60,000 bases of DNA from Adiantum capillus-veneris (taxonomy: Eukaryota > Streptophyta > Polypodiopsida > Polypodiales > Pteridaceae), in contig CM043967.1 in assembly GCA_014529385.2 (NCBI GenBank), forward strand, positions 79,445,278 to 79,505,277. The letters are read 5' to 3'. Made by a program: the position numbers and the translations under genes. The stretch's first letter is position 1, and each line of letters begins with the position of its first letter. The notes beneath the pieces are model-generated. The model was not told the origin of the DNA. It saw nothing but the letters and a program-made list of their open reading frames with translations, and made no database searches. Shown one piece after another: positions 32,130 through 44,348 of the stretch.

Positions 32130-33070
32130 ACCGACAGTGAAGCCCATCTAAAAAGCTTAGCATTTTGCATGACAGATCAACCCTGGAGTTTTTGCACTGC
32201 AGATCGGTCCCGACAGCAAAAGACAGATCAGCCCTAGCATTATCAGATTCCACAGCAAGATAGCAGAACAGCCCTAGTGTTTTTGCATCACCATAACCAT
32301 CCAGCATTTTGTTGATCTATCGGGACGAAACCTAGATCTAGACCAACGTTTTCAGTTTTCAGCAATCAGACTCCACCGTAGAATCATCGAACCTCGCAGA
32401 CCTCACCTTCTCGCAGCAGTTCCTCGCCGCATGGTCAGATCCACGAGCGTTTGCAGTTTCAACCCAAAAAACGTATATTTCAACATATGCGTTTTCAACG
32501 CATCGTCACCATCGACATAGAGTCGAAATTCAGTGGGGATAAGATTCGCAGATTTCAGCCATAGCGATTTTCGGATTTCGGCCCGTCTCGTTGTCGTCTT
32601 GATCTTCGTCGACATTGTCGGCAAGTCCATAGCATATGATTGTTTGCGCTTTGCTCAAGATGACTGCTCCGAACTGTGCTGACGACGGTGATGACGACGA
32701 TGACTTTAGGGCTGAAATCTGTGGTCTCTAGTGATTTTGGGACTGTTTCGGTGGCTGAAAAATGACTGTTTTGGTTGCATTTTCGAGGGCTGAAAATGGA
32801 GATCTTCTGCAACCAACTAGGGCTGATTTGGGGTTGTTAAAACGCTGATCTTCTGCGTTTTTATATTGCTGAATTTGCGTTTTTCTACTGCTTGTATAGC
32901 TTCCCTTCTCGAGTGTGGCTTGTATAGCTTCCCTGCGCAAGGGTGATCACCCGAGGTAGAGACCTCTCGTCGACCAAGGGCCCTCGAGGTCGCGTCTCAC
33001 GAAGTCGACTCAAGAGGACGAGTGACTGTGGAGGGTCTCGAAACCCGCCTATGCATAGAGACCCGTAACA
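32130..33070 (-). repeat. LTR of deleted copia element
   Basis: On the minus strand the LTR starts TGTTACGGGT at 33070, right after a purine tract (CGGGGAGAG). A TATA box (AATATAAAAACG) lies near 32862-32873. The far end is not defined. A 28-bp tandem duplication (CTTGTATAGCTTCCCT at 32891 and 32919) lies inside. The body has many short CAGCCC/ATTTCAGC words. Confidence 0.55.
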
Positions 33071-33079
33071 CTCTCCCCG

Positions 33080-33487
33080 CCTAGGAGAGAGCACGATCTC
33101 CTCATCGAGTATATTCGATTTGAGCAAAATTGTTGCCTTGTCCCTATTGTCTGATTTAACCGAGCAGGCTGTCCACTCCCCTGTAGACATGGATGTCATG
33201 TACATAGCATGTAAACTATGCCATAAATCATGAGTTGTAGTCTCCCTCAAGACCTGCCAGTAAATAGACTCAACCAGATGCAAACGAATCGTAGACATTG
33301 CTAACTCTTCAAGATCCTGCCAATCATCATCACGCATAGACTTGGGCTTCGCTGATAAACCACGCAAGGGTTTATCCTGCCCCAAATCCGCCAATGCAAC
33401 AAGCATATGCTCCTTCCAAGCAACAAAATCTGTACCATCAAACTGTGTCAGACCATAACGCTGGAAGTCAAATGAAAAATCAGCCAT
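33080..33487 (-). pseudogene. copia gag fused to its LTR
   Basis: ATG at 33487; RYGLTQFDGTDFVAWKEHM is the start of a copia gag (UBN2 type). DDDWQDLEELAMSTIRLHLVE and TTTHDLWHSLHAMY continue it. After DEEIVLSPRRGE the frame runs straight through the polypurine tract into the LTR, so all of protease, integrase and RT is deleted. The result is a gag-only relic. Confidence 0.8.
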
Positions 33488-33489
33488 AA

Positions 33490-34890
33490 TGCTCGCAAAA
33501 GAGCAACCAACAATGACTAGAAAATGTCAACCAAATCAGCCCTAAACTATATAGAATCGCATCAACAAAAGTCTACAAATATGGCTCAAAACCTGATGCA
33601 AAATTGCACCAATAACCGTGCAAAACCTTGCAAAAAATCACAAGTCAATATGACTCAATCGCGCATAAATATCTGACAAAATTTTGGCATACTTTCCTTT
33701 GTAACTGGAGCAAAGTCTCAACAGTAAACGTCAAAGAGACAATAATATATGCCACAATGGCCAATCCGGAAATAAACTCGATCGGAATCACCTCACAAAG
33801 TCATACATATGAGCATACCCGCTCTTGCCGGAATACCACTCGACGACACCTCAAATGACATACATGTGAGTGATGATTGCTGCCAAAATACCTTCCAACC
33901 AAATGTCTGCCAAATAACTTGCAAAACCTTGCAAGATCTTTCGCTATGGACAATGCGAAATATGGCACACAAGGGCATACACAAGTGACTCCAAACTCCA
34001 ACCAAATGATGGCTGAAAATCACCTATCAAAGTGGGAGTAAACTCAACCACTAAATTGTCAAAGAGCAACCTGCGGATACGTAGAAGCTATGGCGAGAAC
34101 CTGAATAAAATCCAACAGAGTGTCTTCTATAAATTGAGCCAAATCTCAAATAATCTCAGCCATAATTAAACAAATACACAAATCTATATATGGCATACAT
34201 AAAACGCCAAGACCATGGCAACATAGCTCACTCTCGCATGAGTGGCTCTCTGGACAAATGCATATCCAAAAACCTATGTAAACCTATGAATCTGCTGGTT
34301 GCTGCAGAAAATACTCCGTGTGTGTAAGATATACCAAAAACAGTGTTTTTGGGACCCGAAAGGAAAGGACACAAACAAACCTGCTGATGTACCTACTGTA
34401 ATTCAAAGCATAATTTCAGCAAAAAGACATCTCCATCGCTTTCGGAGCGTGCCAAAACCCTGACTTAGACTCCTGGATCATGTAGATCTGATTTTGTATG
34501 ACGTAGCTACGCAAAAAGCTGCGTTTTACAGCCCGAAAATGGCAAAAAACGAGTTGCACATAGTCTTGAACCTACTCCTGCTCCACTCTGCGTGATGAAT
34601 GTCCTCTCAATGCAAGATCCAATGCAAGAGCTCTGCCACAATAGCATCCAAGCACTCGAATTTCAAGCTCTCCTCCACCGAGCACTTCTCTATCGAGCTC
34701 CACTGAGCTCAAAGCTCCTCTCACCAAGGAAGCCGCAACCGCCTCCTCGACCAAGCTTGACCACACCAAGCTCCTAAGCTCCAAAGACAATCCGCCTCAA
34801 GATTCTCCCCAGTGGAATTCCTCCCTTTGCATCAACCTCCATGAAGTGTCAACCATACCAGTAGCATAACTATCATCAATGTGCCCCCAC
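33490..34890. other. No gene recognised (copia leader side)
   Basis: Upstream of the copia gag on the minus strand; AC-rich on plus. No primer site for tRNA-Met and no second LTR copy were seen. Confidence 0.35.
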
Positions 34891-34893
34891 TAC

Positions 34894-36600
34894 TTACTTG
34901 GGGACCCCACGCCCGTAGGCCTTCATCCAAAATGGCCTGGCATACAGCCCGCTGCCCGCTGTCGAATAACCCCATTCGGGCCTGTACCGGCTAAGGTATA
35001 ATTGCATGTGCCTAATCACTCGCACAACACAGCTCCCCAAATGAAAGGTGGGTTGGTGCTGATCGGAGCCTGCCCTCTTGCAATGCGCAATCGTGTTGCA
35101 TTCGCACTCAGTGCTTCGCCCATCTCTTCGAGGGGAAACACATCGGCAATACATAACCTGCCCCAGCATTGTTGTTCTTCTCGTACCTGCATATCTCACC
35201 CTGCACCTTAGTTGTTTGTTGGCCCTCCGACTCAGCCCAATACCTCCTAGTTGTGGTACATCCCCGATTATGCGATCTAGTCCTTGGCTGCATGGTATGA
35301 TGTCGAGTCCACCTAACTCGCTCCGCATCCTCTTGCAACTTGCCTTGTCGCGGTGGGATCCAACGGATATCTGTGGCGTGCATTTGTGCCAGCACTCGTC
35401 TTGCTACATTCCGTCTGTCAGAATCAGCAAACGACTCTAATCCCGCATCGGCCAAGTATATTTCAGCGTGCTGTCAACTCAACACCTCCGCGCATTCGGG
35501 TCATTCCGTAAACAAATGCATCCCCGCATGGGTAACCTTCTTCCGGGTCCCATATGCATATCTTCACCTCTAGTAGGTCACTATCCACAACCCCAAGAAG
35601 CCCTGCTTGCCACACATGACTCGGGCAGTCGCATTTTTTAACACTTAATACCCATCATCGAACCACGCGGCGAACTGTAACCACGCGGCGATTAATCCCA
35701 CTGGGTTTGCCTCAGCTAGCTTATGGCTCGCGTACACTATTCTATAAGGCCCCTTCAGGGACATTCCCAATCGGGTCTCAATGACCTCCTTCGTTACCCA
35801 ATGACCTTGCACCACTGTCAATTCATAACCCTAGTCACACCTTGTTGACCTCCTTTTCCGGGTAATCCCACAATCATCCTTCCCATGTGTGCTCCAAGCC
35901 AGTAGGCTTGTTGCTAACCTTCTTGTTTTCTGACCGCCATCTGGTCCAAGCTATTCGCAGCCATACTGTGAACACCATTTGTTGAGGGGTTTGGCCTCAT
36001 TCACACACCCCAACTTAGTGGTATATCTTAGGTTATACGCATATCAGCAGACCCTGCCTGGCTCACATCCTTTATATTCACTTCATAATCAAGCATCACG
36101 ACCACAGTGCGACATTCCAGGTTCTCCACATCTCCTCTCAATTCTTCGCATACGAATGGCTTATTGCCATGGATTTCCACAATCCCCTTCTCGGGCAATT
36201 CGAAGGTAGAAACCTATAGGTCGCTGCGTGTCGCATGCTCCAGGTCTCCCCTCTCATGTGGGTGATAGGAGTCCGCAAGGTTCACCTGGTGCTCCTCCTC
36301 AATTTCTTCACTCGTCCACACATGGTACATCCATACATTCTTCTCCTTCGTCCATACATGAGGAATCCGTCTCCTTCTCTTCTTTTGCTTGTTTTTCCTC
36401 TTCACTCAGCTTGGCATGCATCATCAACACCTTTTCAAAAAACCAGATCATCACTTGCTCTTGCCGACAGAACTCGGCATCCATAAGCATTTTCTTTCTC
36501 TCGAGATCTTTTCTCGTTCTTCTACTTTCCAACCGCATCGTCTCTACATCCTTGTAGTAACTCTCAGTCATCCTCGAGAGTGTCTCAGCCGAGGTCTACA
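34894..36600 (-). pseudogene. Unidentified GC-richer coding relic
   Basis: Long minus-strand frames persist across about 1.7 kb with only scattered stops, many of them TGA or TAG at places where Trp would fit. From right to left: a coiled-coil stretch (ESRRTRKDLERKKMLMDAEF), an acidic stretch, FELPEKGIVEIHGNKPFVCE, GHWVTKEVIETRLGMSLKG, VGLIAAWLQFAAWFDDGY, and ADAGLESFADSDRRNVARRV. Composition is more GC-rich than its neighbours. I do not recognise the family; it may be a rare retroelement polyprotein or a cellular gene fragment. Confidence 0.4.
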
Positions 36601-36794
36601 TAGCCTTTTGCACCGCATCCCAGTCATATCCTAGTTTTCCTTCTCTTCATCCAGCAAAGCATTCCCTCACGCATTATATCACTCTTTCAAAGCATAAGAG
36701 GGAAACCTCCATGTTGAACCATGCCTTCAGTGAGGCCATATCCAAAATCTTGAAAAAACAGATTGGCCCTTAAAATAGTAGAATCACTCACGCC

Positions 36795-37275
36795 ACTTCT
36801 CCTACGCAATTGCAGCTATGAAGTCACTTAGTGTAGATGCATATCCATCGATAGCAGAAGCTCAGCAACCATCGACAAAAGAAGCTCAACAACCTAGCGT
36901 TTTTGGAGACCCATCACCTAGCGTTTTTGACAGTTTTCAGCATGGCGTTTTTCAGCAATGAAAGACCAGCAGATTGAGCCCCTAAAGAGTAGCACATTCA
37001 GCCCCAAGAAACCTCAGTTTTCAGCCCTAAACCAATAGATTCTCAGCTTCAAATACCTACAGAACAATCCCAGAATCAGCGTTTTTGGACATAGTCGTAG
37101 ATTTCAGCACATAGCATTTTTGGACAGCAGATACGAGATTGCAGATTTCAGCCCTTAGGACGGTGTTTTCATCCCCTTCATCATTGCCAACATAGCCTAG
37201 ACTTGCATGAGTTCCATGCATTCAGCTTGATCTAGTTGGTGCTCTCCTACGCGATTGCAGCTATGAAGTTACACC
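36795..37275. repeat. Pair of ~32-bp direct repeats around a CAGCGTTTTT-rich segment
   Basis: TCCTACGCAATTGCAGCTATG at about 36801 recurs at about 37246 (CTACGCGATTGCAGCTATG). Between them are repeated CTAGCGTTTTT and AGATTTCAGCC words that also occur in the LTR at 32.1-33.07 kb. Confidence 0.6.
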
Positions 37276-37466
37276 TGCCTCCAATGGGTTACTAGCATGG
37301 GAGCTTTTGATGGACCAGAAAAACCAATTTGATCTTGTTCTAACAGAGGTCGTGATTCCGTGTTTATCAGGCATAGGTCTATTGGGGTGAATTATGAACC
37401 ATGCGGCCCACAAGTACATTCTCGTTATCATGATGTCCTCTCATGACTCCATGAGTTCCATTTCAA

Positions 37467-37721
37467 ATGCTTGTCAAAGGGAGCTGTGGACTTTCTTGTG
37501 AAACAAGTGCTATGGCAGTTGCAAGGAATCCAGTATTTCATGCAAGAACAAAGCACATAGAGGTTCACTACCACTATGTCAGGGAAAGGCTACATGCAGG
37601 GGAGATCACACTAACTTACTGTCCTACACAGGATAACATTGCAGATCTATTTACGAAGGCGTTATCACGAGAAAAGTTTGAAGCTTTCCGAAAAGCTTTG
37701 GGCTTACTCTCATACACATGA
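37467..37721 (+). pseudogene. copia RNase H C-terminal fragment
   Basis: SAMAVARNPVFHARTKHIEV, HYHYVRERL, and DNIADLFTKALSREKF are the end of a copia RNase H. A polypurine tract (CAGGGGGG) and an LTR start follow 40 bases later. Everything upstream in pol is missing. Confidence 0.88.
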
Positions 37722-37768
37722 TGATCTGCTACCTTGTACGGATTCACACTATCACTACAGGGGGGATT

Positions 37769-38049
37769 TGTAGACATGTAGTAGTGTTAGTGTGTATACG
37801 CGCTTCACCAGGGGCACTTTTCTCCCACTGGGTTTTTCCCCCTGGACATCCGGTGTGAAAGGACACCTTATCTCTTAGGGTTTCATATAAGCTTTGTAGC
37901 TCTGAGTTTGTATACACAAATTATTATTCCAATACAGAGAGAGAGACTACAGAGATCTCGTACACAAGCTCTGTGTCTTCTCCTTCTCCATCTTCTTCCT
38001 ACTCTGAGTTGCTGTCTTCCTTCTGTTTCCTATTTCATCATCTTCAACA
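37769..38049 (+). repeat. 3' LTR of truncated copia element
   Basis: Starts TGTAGACATG after CAGGGGGGATT and ends provisionally at TCTTCAACA. It contains the GGGTTTTTCCCCC phrase common in copia LTRs. Length about 281 bp; no second copy in the window to confirm the end. Confidence 0.6.
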
Positions 38050-38526
38050 GCTCTCTCATTTGCTAAAAAAGTGATTAAAAAATCCAAGACTAAGTGAGGA
38101 TGACCAACCCTCACCTTGAGTAGGGAAGGAGGGTAGTTAGCAAGGGTAGCGTCCTCCTCTTCATGCTCATGCCAAGCCACTACACTGAGCATCCATCAAT
38201 GTGCACCTATAGGTATAGTGAGAAGAAAGAGACCATAGCATGCATGGTCAATGCCAAGCATCATCAAGTGATTCAAGATAAGGAGGGTGATACATTATCG
38301 CATCAATAACAAGAAATAGACTCTTACCATTACCATGATGACGAAACATCAATGAAGGCCATTAATTTAGCAGCCCAAAGCAACCATGGGGCTCATCATG
38401 CATAAGGAACACTATCAAGGAATAGGTTAGAGAGAGACAGAGAGGATACAATGATTTCATCAAATCAAGACAAAAAATCATAAGATGAGTCTACAGTAGG
38501 ACCAAAAAGTCTAGCACTCCAAGCAA
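38050..38526. other. No gene recognised
   Basis: Only short frames without domains. Confidence 0.4.
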
Positions 38527-38736
38527 TGTTCGGGAAAATTGTGTGCCAGCTTAATATTGTGCTGTTTCGAATTTCAAAAATGCCGATTGAGGGCAAGGGG
38601 AAAGGGAGAAATTCCACCAAAAAATAGAGAAAAATGGTGTAAAAACCCAAAAATAACCCTAATTTTCTAAAATTTCCTCTTGGAAAACTCAAGGAAAGGA
38701 AATTTGTATGTTTGGAAAAATGATTTTTCCCGAACA
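38527..38736. mobile_element. MITE candidate, 210 bp
   Basis: Perfect 12-bp inverted termini TGTTCGGGAAAA at 38527 and its complement ending 38736, around AT-rich, non-coding DNA. No clear target duplication, so the superfamily is open. Confidence 0.5.
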
Positions 38737-38999
38737 CTGACTCCAAGTCATCGTGCTACTGAAGGGTAGTACCCATTGACAAAGCCATTATATTGAGAGT
38801 AAGTAGAGGAGATGTGGACCTCCCCAAGGACCGATCTAATCAGAAAGCCTGTGAGGCTAATTCGAGATCTTATTCAAGCTTATATAGTCTGAAAACATAG
38901 GGCTTTTTGATCGTCAATAGGGTTCTCCCTCTCCCTTGAGGGATTGCCTTCAATGGCTACCAATATCCCTTCATCAATAATCCTAAAAAATGATTACCC

Positions 39000-39130
39000 C
39001 TCTTGGTGGACCCCTCAAAACGCGGATGCTACAAGTGCTATGGAGAGGTTGAGCACTTCTAGACTCCCAACCTAGAGAGAGTCGTTCCCGCATGAAGACA
39101 AGTGCCGAAAGGGTTCTTCATTATCAATGA
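39000..39130 (+). pseudogene. gag zinc-knuckle relic
   Basis: DPSKRGCYKCYGEVEHF followed by TAG and TPNLERVVPA: a decayed CCHC knuckle with one extra residue in the middle loop. The flanking frames are broken, so the element type is not certain. Confidence 0.45.
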
Positions 39131-39666
39131 TCTCAATTCTTTGTCAACACCATTATTTAGGGCATGTTGTTCTATCTAAGTAATTGATGGGATGGCATCT
39201 GCCATAATCCTCTCGCATGTCATTCCATCACAGTAGTTGCTTCCATAGGATGACTATATTTGATACTTTATGTCATCCTAGCCAGCATTCCTGTGACAGG
39301 AGGTATGTCGAATGCGTTTTGTGCGTTTGCAAATAAGGGATACAAAGACATGGCAAACAATCCACTAGTGAGTTGTTAGGCCATTCTCTTGAAGATTGCC
39401 CTCAGCGAGCTGCCTGCTCCCACTTTTGTGAGAGAAGCCTCCGTGATTATGAGGACTGTTGTTATCTAAAAGGGCTTCGACAACTCCACCAATCTCTACT
39501 CCAGCCTATGCAAAATCTAAAGCAACCATTGAAGATGCCTCTTTGGTGGGGATGTGTGAAGCAGTATTGAAATGAAGAAGCAATGGGCAGCACAAGCGAC
39601 GCTTTCCCCCGTGACATTCATTCGCAGATGAACCGCTACGATGTATTTTTCCTTTGTTCTATAATT

Positions 39667-39753
39667 ATTGCGTATTCCAGGATATGCAGCAACGTGTGAT
39701 CTTTTTTGCTGTAATTAATATGCGCATTCTTGGATATGCAGCAGCGAGTGATC
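39667..39753. repeat. Tandem ~35-bp duplication
   Basis: GGATATGCAGCAACGTGTGATC (39680 region) recurs 52 bases later as GGATATGCAGCAGCGAGTGATC. Confidence 0.7.
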
Positions 39754-39908
39754 CAATGCCTAATTTCCTTGCTACAGAGCTTTCAAATGAATTGGATTCC
39801 CGCCGCTGTAAAATTTTTGCCAAAACTCTGGGCAATTTGGGAGTGTACACAAGTCAATTACCAGGCAGCCAATTTCAACTTCAAGACAACATTTTGCAAT
39901 TCTAGATT

Positions 39909-40200
39909 GTGGGAGGGGGGTGTGTCGAGCCTCTGAGGCAGTGCAAGAGAGAGGCGACACACGCAACCCCTGGGTAGCAAGTAATTGCCGAAAGGGGGCT
40001 GTCCTCGTGAGAAAAATTAGGTAAATATCATGTGGCCCGATGGACCACATGGTATTGGTTATTGAAGTTTATTTGCAACAACACTGTGTGTTGAAGATGA
40101 GATACATATATGGGGATATGTAAGCATCACAAACTCTTGTTCTTTTGAATAATTTTGTACGCTATGCCTCACAATGGCTGAAACCAGGCAACTTATCTAA
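39909..40200 (+). repeat. Polypurine tract and LTR start candidate
   Basis: GTGGGAGGGGGG is followed by TGTGTCGAGCC at 39921. This is the junction expected at the 3' end of a plus-strand Ty3 element, with the zinc-knuckle relic upstream. No second copy was seen and the end is not defined. Confidence 0.35.
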
Positions 40201-41050
40201 GCTATCAAATCATGATCAGGATTGATAACTTCAAAAAGCATCATATAATGAACCATAACAAACAAGCGCCATGGAAACTATGGAGTTGACAACATCTAGA
40301 TAGGAGGCCATTATGATCTTCAATAGATTACAAGAGGCTTAATTTGGCAAATAAAAGGATCCACAAGAAATTTTGGACAAATGCTCACAATAATTTGTGA
40401 CAATGGGAATTATTGTGAGAATTTGGGGACCGGTGGTTCCCTGCCCCCCATCGTACCTAGCTAGGTATGTGGTGCCTCTCGAGTAGAAGCTCATGATGTT
40501 ATTCATTGTATGAAAAACATTGAAAAAGACAAATGGGAATTGTCTTTTGATACGTCCACCTAGAGAGGGAACTCAGCATTTGAAAACATGGGACAACGAG
40601 ATACATAAAAGGCCTAAAAATTTCCTTGCGAAATGCTTTTCAATATAGCACCCATAGTTGCAAAGCAAAAATGGGCTATACAAAAAATTGCTTGCAAAGA
40701 GATTGTATTGACAATATGGAAGCCACTGAATGAGAAGATTGTTGTGAAGGGCGGAAGACGTCAATTTTAAGCCTGATTATTTGTTCAACATGTTGATTAG
40801 TTTAGAAACAATCAAGTATAATTTATCCACTCAAGTATAATTTATCCAATCACATGACAATATCACTTTCAAATATCAAGTTGAAGTGTAATTTGAACGA
40901 AAAGGAAACGCCATTAAATATCTTCAAATTACGTTACAGCTGCTGCATTTGGGTCGCAATATACAAGTGCAAATCTTCATAGACAACACATCAAGTCGAT
41001 GCCCATTGTGTTTATTATGGTGAGCAGAGCTCAGCACCTCAGCAACCGAC
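40201..41050. other. No gene recognised
   Basis: Repetitive-looking AT-rich sequence; a CAAGTATAATTTATCCA phrase is repeated at about 40814 and 40833. Confidence 0.4.
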
Positions 41051-41055
41051 GGGGC

Positions 41056-41346
41056 TGTGAACTTCAATGATATATAGAATATAGAGTGAGAGAGTAGAAA
41101 AGGAGAGAATAGACAGAGAGGTGGAGGTAGAGAAGAGAGAGAGGTGTGAGAGAGAAGGGAAGGGGGAGTTGACACCAAGTAGAATGGGAATTTTGAATTT
41201 GAATTGCATACAACAACTGCTCTGGATCAATACAGAGAGGAGTTCCTTTTATAGGCTTGGATAAGCAATCTAGCTGTTGTAGGGATAAGGTATATGTGGT
41301 GAGGTTTGAACTCCGCTTAAGTGTAAAGTGCATTGCACTTTCCACA
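41056..41346 (-). repeat. 3' LTR of copia element
   Basis: Minus strand starts TGTGGAAAGTGCAATGC and ends TTGAAGTTCACA. GA-rich in its U5-side part. Confidence 0.95.
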
Positions 41347-41357
41347 TCCCCCCTCAA
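41347..41357 (-). other. Polypurine tract of copia element
   Basis: Minus strand TTGAGGGGGGA immediately before the 3' LTR. Confidence 0.85.
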
Positions 41358-41465
41358 ACCGAAATCATAACATAAAGCATAGAGCATTTGTGAGGAGATC
41401 CCCCCTCAAATGCAATAAAAAAATAAAAACATGCTAAAATACAATGAGTGTTGTTGAAGATGAAG

Positions 41466-42155
41466 CTAGGGAGCTTCCAAACTGGCTCTTGCTGAGCAAA
41501 GAATGTGTTTTTCACGAGGAACTGCCTTGGTGAGGAAATCGGCGACATTCTCTGTGGTAGAGATGTATTTGAGTTGGATGAAGTTGTCTTCTACTAGCTC
41601 CTTGATGAATTGATATGCAAGCTTTATGTGCTTTGTGCACTCGGTAAGCTGAGGACTCTTTGCCATTGCAATTTCTAACTGATTGTTGCAATGTAGAACG
41701 ATTGGTGGAGTGGCACATGGAATCGACAGTTCTTCTAGGAGTTGGTGAAGCCACAGTGCTTCTCGAGCAGCAAGGGATGCTGCTATATACTCTACCTTAG
41801 TAGATGATAGAGCAAGTGAAATCTGGCACTTGCTTCGCCAAGAAACAACACCACTTGCAAGAAGAAATGCATGCCTAGAGTTGTTATGCATATTCGGGTC
41901 TTGCCCAGCACAATCGGCATCAACAAAACCTTTGAGTTGCAGTGGTGATGAGTTGTGTTGACTATAATAGGTGAGAGAATGATGGAAACTGTGGTGTAAG
42001 TAGCGCAGTGATCTCTTGGCAGTGAGACCATGGCATTTGTGAGGTGCCTTCATATGGAGAGATAATACATGACCTGTAAAGCTAATATCAAGCCTTGTGC
42101 ATGAAATGAGGTACCTTTGCTGGCCGATTAAGCAAGCATATGGAAAGCTTGACAT
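41466..42155 (-). pseudogene. copia RNase H
   Basis: 229-codon frame. GFVDADCAGQD has the first catalytic Asp; SLALSSTKVEYIAAS the Glu; HCNNQLEIAMAKSP the next block; TENVADFLTKAVPREK the C-terminal motif. The preceding region shows the usual YLISCTRLDISF and RSLRYLHHSFHHSL. The catalytic acids look intact. Confidence 0.92.
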
Positions 42156-42229
42156 AGAATTAGTATCATCATGAGATGGTGGCAGAGAAGTGAATAATTT
42201 ATGTTTAACAAGTAGTGGTGTAGAGAGTT

Positions 42230-42670
42230 ATCCACTAGAAGAGAGAAGACCATAATCACTTAATATGTCTTCAATGTATTTCCATTGTGAAATCTTGATG
42301 AATCTGCCATTGGATCCCTGTTGACCTCTATGCCCAAGAAGTAGGTCATAGGGCTGTTGTCATGGACTGGGAATTCCTCCTTGAACATTTCCACAACATG
42401 TGAGACATATGTCTCATCACTAGCAATGATAGGAATTTCATTCACATAGACACCAATGATTGCCCATCCATGAAAGAGAGTATGATAGAATAAGTTTGGG
42501 TCAGAAGTGCATTGAACCCATCCCCATTCAATAAGAAAATCATGCAAGTGCTTGAACCATTGTCGTGTAGACTGATTAAGACCGTATATAGGCTTATGTA
42601 GCTTGCATACATAGATAGTGGGATCATCACAATAGAAGTAGGGCGGTTGAGCCATATAAATGACTTCATC
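42230..42670 (-). pseudogene. copia reverse transcriptase, C-terminal half
   Basis: CKLHKPIYGLNQSTRQWF is a strong RVT_2 landmark. The catalytic YVDD box reads YVNEIP, so the element could not polymerise. SPMTYFLGIEVNRD follows. The N-terminal half is lost in the deletion at about 42680-42790. Confidence 0.92.
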
Positions 42671-42679
42671 TAGCCATCC

Positions 42680-42790
42680 ATGTAAAAAGGTAGTATGAAT
42701 GTCAATGTGATGAAGAGGATGGGAGTGATGGTGATGGTGATGGGAGTGATGGTGTTTCTACGATTGGGAGTGATTGTGTCTGCATTGGGC
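42680..42790. other. Deletion junction with GGGAGTGATGGTGATGG repeats
   Basis: Integrase sequence ends at IHSDL and RT sequence resumes with HIDIHTTFLHGWLDE. Between them lie four GGGAGTGAT-type short repeats. About 2 kb of a normal copia pol is missing here. Confidence 0.7.
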
Positions 42791-42791
42791 C

Positions 42792-43142
42792 TCATAAATC
42801 CGAGTGGATAAGCTCAAGAGGTTGAGCTGTATGAAACTTTGACCTTGGAAACTTGAAATGCTTAGATTTTCCCAATAGGCATGCTTCACAAAATGTAATT
42901 GGTGTAATTGTGGTTGGCAAACCTACCACTAGATCCTTTTGTTGCATATCTTTGAGCACTTGTTGCAAGACATGACCTAGCCTGTAGTGCCAAGTAAGTG
43001 TCTCCTCTTGCTTAGGAGAATGATGACTGTTGAAAGTGCTTTGGCTTGGTCTTTTCTGGAGCCGAGAGGATACAAGCGTCCTTCCTTGGGGCAAGATATA
43101 GAGAAAAGCTTGTGATTTGTATCTATTGTATGCAGGATGCAC
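42792..43142 (-). pseudogene. copia GAG-pre-integrase and integrase zinc finger
   Basis: LTWHYRLGHVLQQVLKDMQQ has the first His pair and FCEACLLGKSKHFKFP the CxxC of the integrase zinc finger. LELIHSDL begins the core before the deletion. Confidence 0.9.
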
Positions 43143-43660
43143 TTATCATGCCTGAAAGAAACTGTAATTCCCTTTGAGGTGAGTTCTCCTACTGAGATGA
43201 GATTCTGCTTTAGACCAGGTACATAGTATACCTTGTCTAAGTGAGCTATAGTGCCATTTGGTAGGGTAATGGCAACAGTGCCATATCCTTTAGCATATTG
43301 AATGTTACTATCCCCCATGAGGACTTGAAGTGGGTGTTGTAGAGGAGTGTAGTGTGCAAGCCAATCAAAATGATATGTCATGTGATGTGGCTTAGAGGAC
43401 CTGAAGTTTCCAGCAAAAGGTTGTATAGAAGTAGGGTGTGTATCACCATCATACCTCAAAATATTAGTGAAATGAGCATGAGCTTTGTGATGATAGCTTC
43501 CATTTTCTTTATGTCCGTTGAATCCTCCATGATTACCACCATGATGATTGGTTTTGGATCTGTAGTCCTTTGCAATGTGTACGAACTTCTTGCAGTTGTG
43601 GCATTGAACTTGACCATAAGGCGCATTTCTAGGGCGGTTAGAACCACCTTTAAGCAACTA
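43143..43660 (-). pseudogene. copia zinc knuckle and protease remains
   Basis: CHNC-KKFV-H-IAKD-Y: the last Cys of the knuckle is Tyr. The protease region lacks the catalytic D-S-G-A (the frame reads GNFRSSKPHHMTYH where it should be), but LPNGTIAHLDKVYYVPGLKQ and NLISVGELTSKGITVSF, the typical post-protease strands, are preserved. Confidence 0.85.
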
Positions 43661-43799
43661 CCTTGCATTGTTGTAATGGTGGTTAGGACCACATTTTTTG
43701 AAATTGATATGAGTGGCTAGAGCCACTGGAATAGAGCCATTAGACTGGTCTCTTAAAGATTCTTCCTGATGGATTTTGGATACAAGGCCTTGCAATTTC

Positions 43800-44348
43800 A
43801 TCTAGGACAGGGCTTGAGTAGTAACAAAGGCTCTCCAGCTTGCAGGTAAAGCCGCCAATAGAAGCATACATTGAAATTTCTCTGAAATCTTCATTCTAGA
43901 GATGAGAAGTTCATCTAACAGTGGCTGCCAATTGTCAAGAAACTTGACTTCAGATTGGCCTTCTTGCATAATATTGTTCACAAGACTCTTGATCAGGGAG
44001 ACTTGATAAACAAGATCAGTGTGCTCATAACTGTTGTTGAAGAACTCCCAAATATCCTTAGAGGTGGATAGAGTCCGCACCATTTAAACTTGCCTATCCT
44101 CACAATGGAGTATAATCTCCATTTGAGGCGTAATGTCCCTTGAATCCCATGCCGAGTGTAGCTCTGTGTCAGAGGTGTTCGTCTTCACTTGGTCTTATTT
44201 CATCTCGAGAAACAATTTTCCAGAGGCCAAGTTGCTTCTATAGCTCCATTCTCGGCTTCCACACATTGTAATTGTTCCCATTGAGCTTATCAATTGTGAA
44301 ATACCTTGACTTGGTGGTTGCAAACATAGGTGACGAGGTGCTAGTCAT
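43800..44348 (-). pseudogene. copia gag
   Basis: ATG at 44348. KSRYFTIDKLNGNNYNVWK is the copia gag start; a TAG follows MEL. Later frames give TSKDIWEFFNNSYEHTD, LVYQVSLIKSLVNNIMQEG and LLLAALPASWRAFV, the UBN2 gag core. At least three stops or shifts. Confidence 0.9.

Noticed and set aside
37467-38049. Intact copia element
   Set aside because: Only the RNase H tail and one LTR are present; no upstream pol or second LTR.
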